Below are positions 61,158 to 64,000 of a DNA stretch of 64,000 nucleotides, one piece after another. Source of the DNA: Paraburkholderia sp. HP33-1. GTDB lineage: Bacteria; Pseudomonadota; Gammaproteobacteria; Burkholderiales; Burkholderiaceae. The DNA lies in assembly GCF_021390595.1 (NCBI RefSeq), contig NZ_JAJEJR010000001.1, positions 310,001-374,000 on the forward strand. The letters are read 5' to 3'. Position 1 is the first letter of the stretch, and each line of letters starts with the position of its first letter. A model generated the notes under the pieces. It worked only from the letters and a program-made list of their open reading frames with translations, was not told the DNA's origin and searched no databases. Position numbers and translations under genes: made by a program.

Positions 61158-61787
61158 ATGCACAAGAACCGCTTCGCGCGCGTGGCGCGCGCCGCTGTGA
61201 TGGCTTGCGCACTCGGCGCGTCGCTGGGCGGTACGCTGCTCATGGCGGGGTGCGGCAAGCAGCCGCCGGCCTTCTCGAATCTCGACATCACCGGCAATAC
61301 CCAATTTGCCAGCGATTTCTCGTTGCCCGACGCGTCCGGCAAGATCCGCACGCTTGCCGACTACAAAGGCAAGGTCGTCGTGCTTTTCTTCGGCTATACG
61401 CATTGCCCGGACGTCTGCCCGACGACGATGGCCGAACTGTCGCAGGCGTTGCAGCAGCTTGGGCCGGAAGACGCGAAGCGCGTGCAGGTGCTGTTCGTCA
61501 CCGTCGACCCAGAGCGGGACACCCCGCAATTGCTCGCGCAATACGTGCCGGCATTCAATCCGAGCTTCGTCGGTCTGCGTCCCGCCAGCCAGGAACAGCT
61601 CGCCAAGGTCGCGAAAGACTTCCGCGTCTACTACGCGAAGGTGCCGGGCAAGACGCCCGACACCTACACGATGGACCACACGGCCGCGAGCTATGTGTTC
61701 GACACGGAAGGCAAGCTGCGTCTGTTCGCGCGCGATGGCCAGGGCGCGACGCCGTGGGTGCATGACATCAAGCTGCTGCTCGATTGA
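61158..61787 (+). CDS. SCO1/SenC copper chaperone lipoprotein
   Basis: 209 residues. Lipobox Leu-Leu-Met-Ala-Gly-Cys (about residue 32), then a thioredoxin fold with Thr-His-Cys-Pro-Asp-Val-Cys-Pro-Thr and the copper His in Met-Asp-His-Thr-Ala. SCO proteins mature the CuA centre of subunit II. Last gene of the oxidase cluster, following ctaB by 4 bases. Confidence 0.94.
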   Translation: MHKNRFARVARAAVMACALGASLGGTLLMAGCGKQPPAFSNLDITGNTQFASDFSLPDASGKIRTLADYKGKVVVLFFGYTHCPDVCPTTMAELSQALQQLGPEDAKRVQVLFVTVDPERDTPQLLAQYVPAFNPSFVGLRPASQEQLAKVAKDFRVYYAKVPGKTPDTYTMDHTAASYVFDTEGKLRLFARDGQGATPWVHDIKLLLD

Positions 61788-61832
61788 CGCGCCTCGCAGG
61801 CCGCTGACCCATTTCCACTTCACAACGCGCGC

Positions 61833-62087
61833 TCAGTCCGGAATCGGCAGATTCAGCCCCGGCGCGAGACGCGTCGTCTTGAACTCCGTCAGCTCGTAGC
61901 GCGCGAGTTGTTGCTCGGCGAACGGATCGCTCCGGAGAATCCGCTCGAGCCTGCCATGCGCGATCCGCCTCGCGAGGATGATGCCGCCGTCGCGCTTGCG
62001 CTGCGCATATCCATATTCGATCAGGGTATTTCCCAACTTGCCGGCCATATGAAACAATTTAGGGCTTGGCCGACGGCGTACCTTCAC
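61833..62087 (-). pseudogene. YciI-like protein fragment
   Basis: The C-terminal 50 residues fit the YciI family (Asp-Gly-Gly-Ile-Ile-Leu-Ala-Arg; Leu-Arg-Ser-Asp-Pro-Phe-Ala-Glu-Gln-Gln-Leu-Ala-Arg-Tyr-Glu-Leu-Thr-Glu-Phe). The N-terminal 35 residues do not, and the family's first strand with its His is missing. The start is therefore probably lost by rearrangement or frameshift. It could be an expressed short protein, but a decayed gene is more likely. Confidence 0.6.
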
Positions 62088-62174
62088 GAATCGGGGCGCC
62101 GTCCGTTTTCATCCCACTCCGGTATCGATCGGAGCCATCGACTCGAGCAGTCGATCAGCAACAGCGAGAATCAC

Positions 62175-62987
62175 ATGCAGCGCAGAAACATCCTCAAAGC
62201 CTTCACCGCAGTCGTCGCCGGCGCGGCGATCCTGACCAGCTTCGGCGCTCACGCCGACGACAAGGTGATCAAGGTCGGCACGATCGGCGGCCCGGACGCG
62301 CAGATCTGGGAAGTCGTCACCAAGGTCGCGAAGCGCGAAGGCCTGAACGTGAAGGTCGTCGAGTTCAACGACTACATCCAGCCGAACGCCGCGCTCGACG
62401 CGGGCGACCTCGATGCAAACAGCTTCCAGCACCAGCCGTACCTCGATAGCCAGATCAAGCAGCGCGGCTACAAGCTCGTCAACGCGGGCCTCACGTACAT
62501 CTCGCCGCTCGGCGCGTACTCGAAGAAGCTGAAGTCGTTGAAAGACCTGCCGCAGGGCGGGAAGGTCGCCGTGCCGAACGATCCGTCGAACGAGAATCGC
62601 GCGATGCTGTTGCTGCAGGCGCAGGGCCTGATCAAGCTGAAGGACGGCGCGGCCACGGGCGGCAACAACGCAACCCCGCTCGACGTCATCGACAATCCGA
62701 AGAAAATCAGGTTCGTCGAACTCGACGCCGCGCAGCTGCCGCGCTCGCTCGCCGACGTCGATGCCGCCGTCATCAACACCAACTTCGCGCTGGCCGCAGG
62801 CCTGCAGCCGACCCGCGACGCGATCGCGCTCGAAGACATCCACAGCCCGTACGCGAACCTGATCGCCGTGCGCGCGAAGGACAAGGATCAGCCTTGGGTC
62901 AAGAAGCTGGTCGCGGCGTATCAGTCGGAAGATGTGCGCCAGTTCATCAAGACGCAGTTCAAAGGTTCGATGGTGCCGTCGTTCTAA
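62175..62987 (+). CDS. MetQ/NlpA-family substrate-binding protein
   Basis: 270 residues. A Sec signal peptide (no lipobox Cys; cleavage near Ala-His-Ala) and the MetQ fold: Lys-Val-Gly-Thr-Ile-Gly-Gly-Pro, Val-Glu-Phe-Asn-Asp-Tyr-Ile-Gln-Pro-Asn, Asn-Ser-Phe-Gln-His-Gln-Pro-Tyr-Leu, Val-Pro-Asn-Asp-Pro-Ser-Asn-Glu-Asn-Arg. The family binds methionine for MetNI. metN and metI are not adjacent, so it must use a transporter encoded elsewhere. Followed by a strong terminator. Confidence 0.92.
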   Translation: MQRRNILKAFTAVVAGAAILTSFGAHADDKVIKVGTIGGPDAQIWEVVTKVAKREGLNVKVVEFNDYIQPNAALDAGDLDANSFQHQPYLDSQIKQRGYKLVNAGLTYISPLGAYSKKLKSLKDLPQGGKVAVPNDPSNENRAMLLLQAQGLIKLKDGAATGGNNATPLDVIDNPKKIRFVELDAAQLPRSLADVDAAVINTNFALAAGLQPTRDAIALEDIHSPYANLIAVRAKDKDQPWVKKLVAAYQSEDVRQFIKTQFKGSMVPSF

Positions 62988-63036
62988 GCGACGCGTTCAG
63001 TGCGATCGCAATCGCGATCGCATCGCATCGGCAAAG

Positions 63037-63067
63037 GCCCGCGCCGCACAGGCGCGGGCTTTTTTTT
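63037..63067 (+). terminator. Rho-independent terminator after the MetQ-like gene
   Basis: GCCCGCGCC (63037-63045), 5-base loop, GGCGCGGGC (63051-63059), eight T. Confidence 0.93.
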
Positions 63068-63378
63068 ACAGCGCCATCTCCCACCTTTCGATCATCAGTT
63101 CCTGGCCGTAGCGCCTCGGAATCTGTCAAGGGACGCAAATTGGTATTAAACAGGTATTGATCGGCGAGGCTTTTTAGATACCACTAGCCAGATAGGGTAA
63201 GTCCTGGTCTACAAATTGCATCCGTCTGGACCTTCAAAACCGGCTGTGAGGCATACCCAGAAAGGCTTTTAGGCTGTACAGACCAGCATGGAACCACTCG
63301 ATTGACTGGTATTATGTTGGTTATATAATGGGCTCTCAATTTTCCAGGCCGTACTGCTCGCGGCGTCCTTGGAGCCCC
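63068..63378 (+). promoter_or_regulatory. Promoter region of the GntR gene with repeated half-sites
   Basis: TTGACT (63302-63307), 16-base spacer, TATAAT (63324-63329). CTGGTCT at 63204-63210 and its inverse AGACCAG at 63280-63286 resemble DasR/NagR-type half-sites. TGGTATT recurs at 63141 and 63307, the latter inside the promoter, suggesting autoregulation. Confidence 0.55.
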
Positions 63379-64000
63379 ATGGAAACTCGCTGGTCCGCAT
63401 TGATGCCTGACGTGCGCAACGTCACGCCGCTCTACCTGCAGCTCGCGCGCAATCTGGCGACTGCAATCCATTGCGGCGTCTGGTCGGCCGGTGAGGCGCT
63501 GCCGTCGGAGCGCACGCTGTCCGATGCGATCGGCGTGTCACGTATCACGGCGCGCAAGGCGATCGAGTTGCTGGTCGAGCAGGGTTTGATCCGGCGCTCG
63601 CGTGGCGCGGGCAGCTTCATCACGCCGCGCGTCGAGGATCCGCTGTCGCGTCTCACCGGCTTCACGAAGAAGATGCAACAACGCGGTTTCCGGCCGGATT
63701 CGGTGTGGCTCGAACGGAACGTGCGCGCCGCCAATCGCGACGAGCTGTTGCACCTCGGCCTGTCGCCGGGCGCGGTCGTCTCGAGCCTGCGGCGGCTGCG
63801 GCGCGCGGACGGCATCGTGATGGCGGTCGAGCATTCGGCGTTGCCGGTCGCGATCGTGCCGGACCCGCTCGCGATCGGCGACTCGCTGTACAGCTATCTC
63901 GAGCAACGAGGCGCGGCGGTCGTGCGCGCATTGCAGCACTTTCGCGCGGTCAACGCGTCGAGCGAAATCTCCGCACTGATGGACATCGAACCGCGCACCG
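63379..64000 (+). CDS. GntR-family (HutC/UTRA) regulator, partial, NagQ-like
   Basis: 5' part only; the gene runs past the window end. A GntR winged helix (Pro-Leu-Tyr-Leu-Gln-Leu-Ala; Ala-Leu-Pro-Ser-Glu-Arg-Thr-Leu; Ser-Arg-Ile-Thr-Ala-Arg-Lys-Ala) is followed by the start of a UTRA ligand domain (Arg-Val-Glu-Asp-Pro-Leu; Leu-Arg-Arg-Leu-Arg-Arg-Ala-Asp). In Burkholderiaceae this gene type often controls N-acetylglucosamine genes, which would lie to the right. The ligand is inferred, not shown. GGAG precedes the ATG. Confidence 0.88.
   Translation, partial: METRWSALMPDVRNVTPLYLQLARNLATAIHCGVWSAGEALPSERTLSDAIGVSRITARKAIELLVEQGLIRRSRGAGSFITPRVEDPLSRLTGFTKKMQQRGFRPDSVWLERNVRAANRDELLHLGLSPGAVVSSLRRLRRADGIVMAVEHSALPVAIVPDPLAIGDSLYSYLEQRGAAVVRALQHFRAVNASSEISALMDIEPRT

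Overview
The window is GC-rich DNA from the chromosome of a Burkholderiaceae member, most likely Paraburkholderia or a close relative. The evidence is the core gene order (comM, ubiK, glnK-amtB, gshA-gshB, PTS IIA-HPr-EI, gpmA, rhodanese-grxC-secB-gpsA, an aa3 oxidase operon with heme A genes, a NagQ-like GntR regulator) and the family types encoded. No rRNA, tRNA or CRISPR array was seen.

Positions 1 to about 32335 are the right part of a large accessory island whose left end lies outside the window. It is inserted in comM at the codons for the Walker B motif, so only the 5' part of comM (32336-33373, minus strand) remains here. From left to right the island carries four blocks. (a) A copper/silver block: CusB with a fused CusF domain, CusA, a separate CusF, a DsbD-like thiol-disulfide protein, several small periplasmic or membrane proteins (Met-rich, DUF2933-like, a 51-residue peptide, a PCYCGC-type protein) and a PII-like protein of the metal-efflux (PII-NG) type. 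(b) An arsenate/phosphate block: an acr3 remnant, a first pstS, a CueR-like regulator behind a 19-bp-spacer promoter, acr3-arsC, and a second pstS with two Pho boxes leading pstCAB-phoU-phoB. No phoR is present. (c) An arsenic block: two ArsR repressors with C-terminal cysteine pairs, ArsI, ArsH, an unrecognised protein, an MFS transporter and ArsN2. These suggest handling of inorganic and organic arsenic and possibly arsinothricin. A 20-bp dyad shared by three ars promoters is a candidate ArsR operator. (d) About 1.4 kb of degenerate DNA, then a tightly coupled four-gene AT-rich operon with three tyrosine-recombinase-like proteins and a small coiled-coil protein. This is presumably the mobility machinery of the island and is the least ordinary part of the window.

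From 32336 onward the sequence is ordinary core genome. The glnK-amtB operon has a sigma-54 promoter and an NtrC-like site. Glutathione synthesis, the nitrogen/sugar-type PTS phosphorelay, an E1-like ThiF/MoeB protein, a carboxy-terminal processing protease, gpmA, rhodanese/glutaredoxin/SecB, gpsA, a macrodomain protein, trmL, comF and a BioC-like methyltransferase follow.

From about 51 kb to 62 kb lies the cytochrome aa3 oxidase cluster: coxB (with cytochrome c and an unusual C-terminal OmpA-like domain), coxA, a small assembly protein, cox11, a DUF2970 protein, coxC, surf1, a SCO-like protein, ctaA, ctaB and sco1. The right edge has a degenerate YciI-like fragment, an orphan MetQ-type binding protein and the 5' part of a GntR/UTRA regulator gene that runs off the window.
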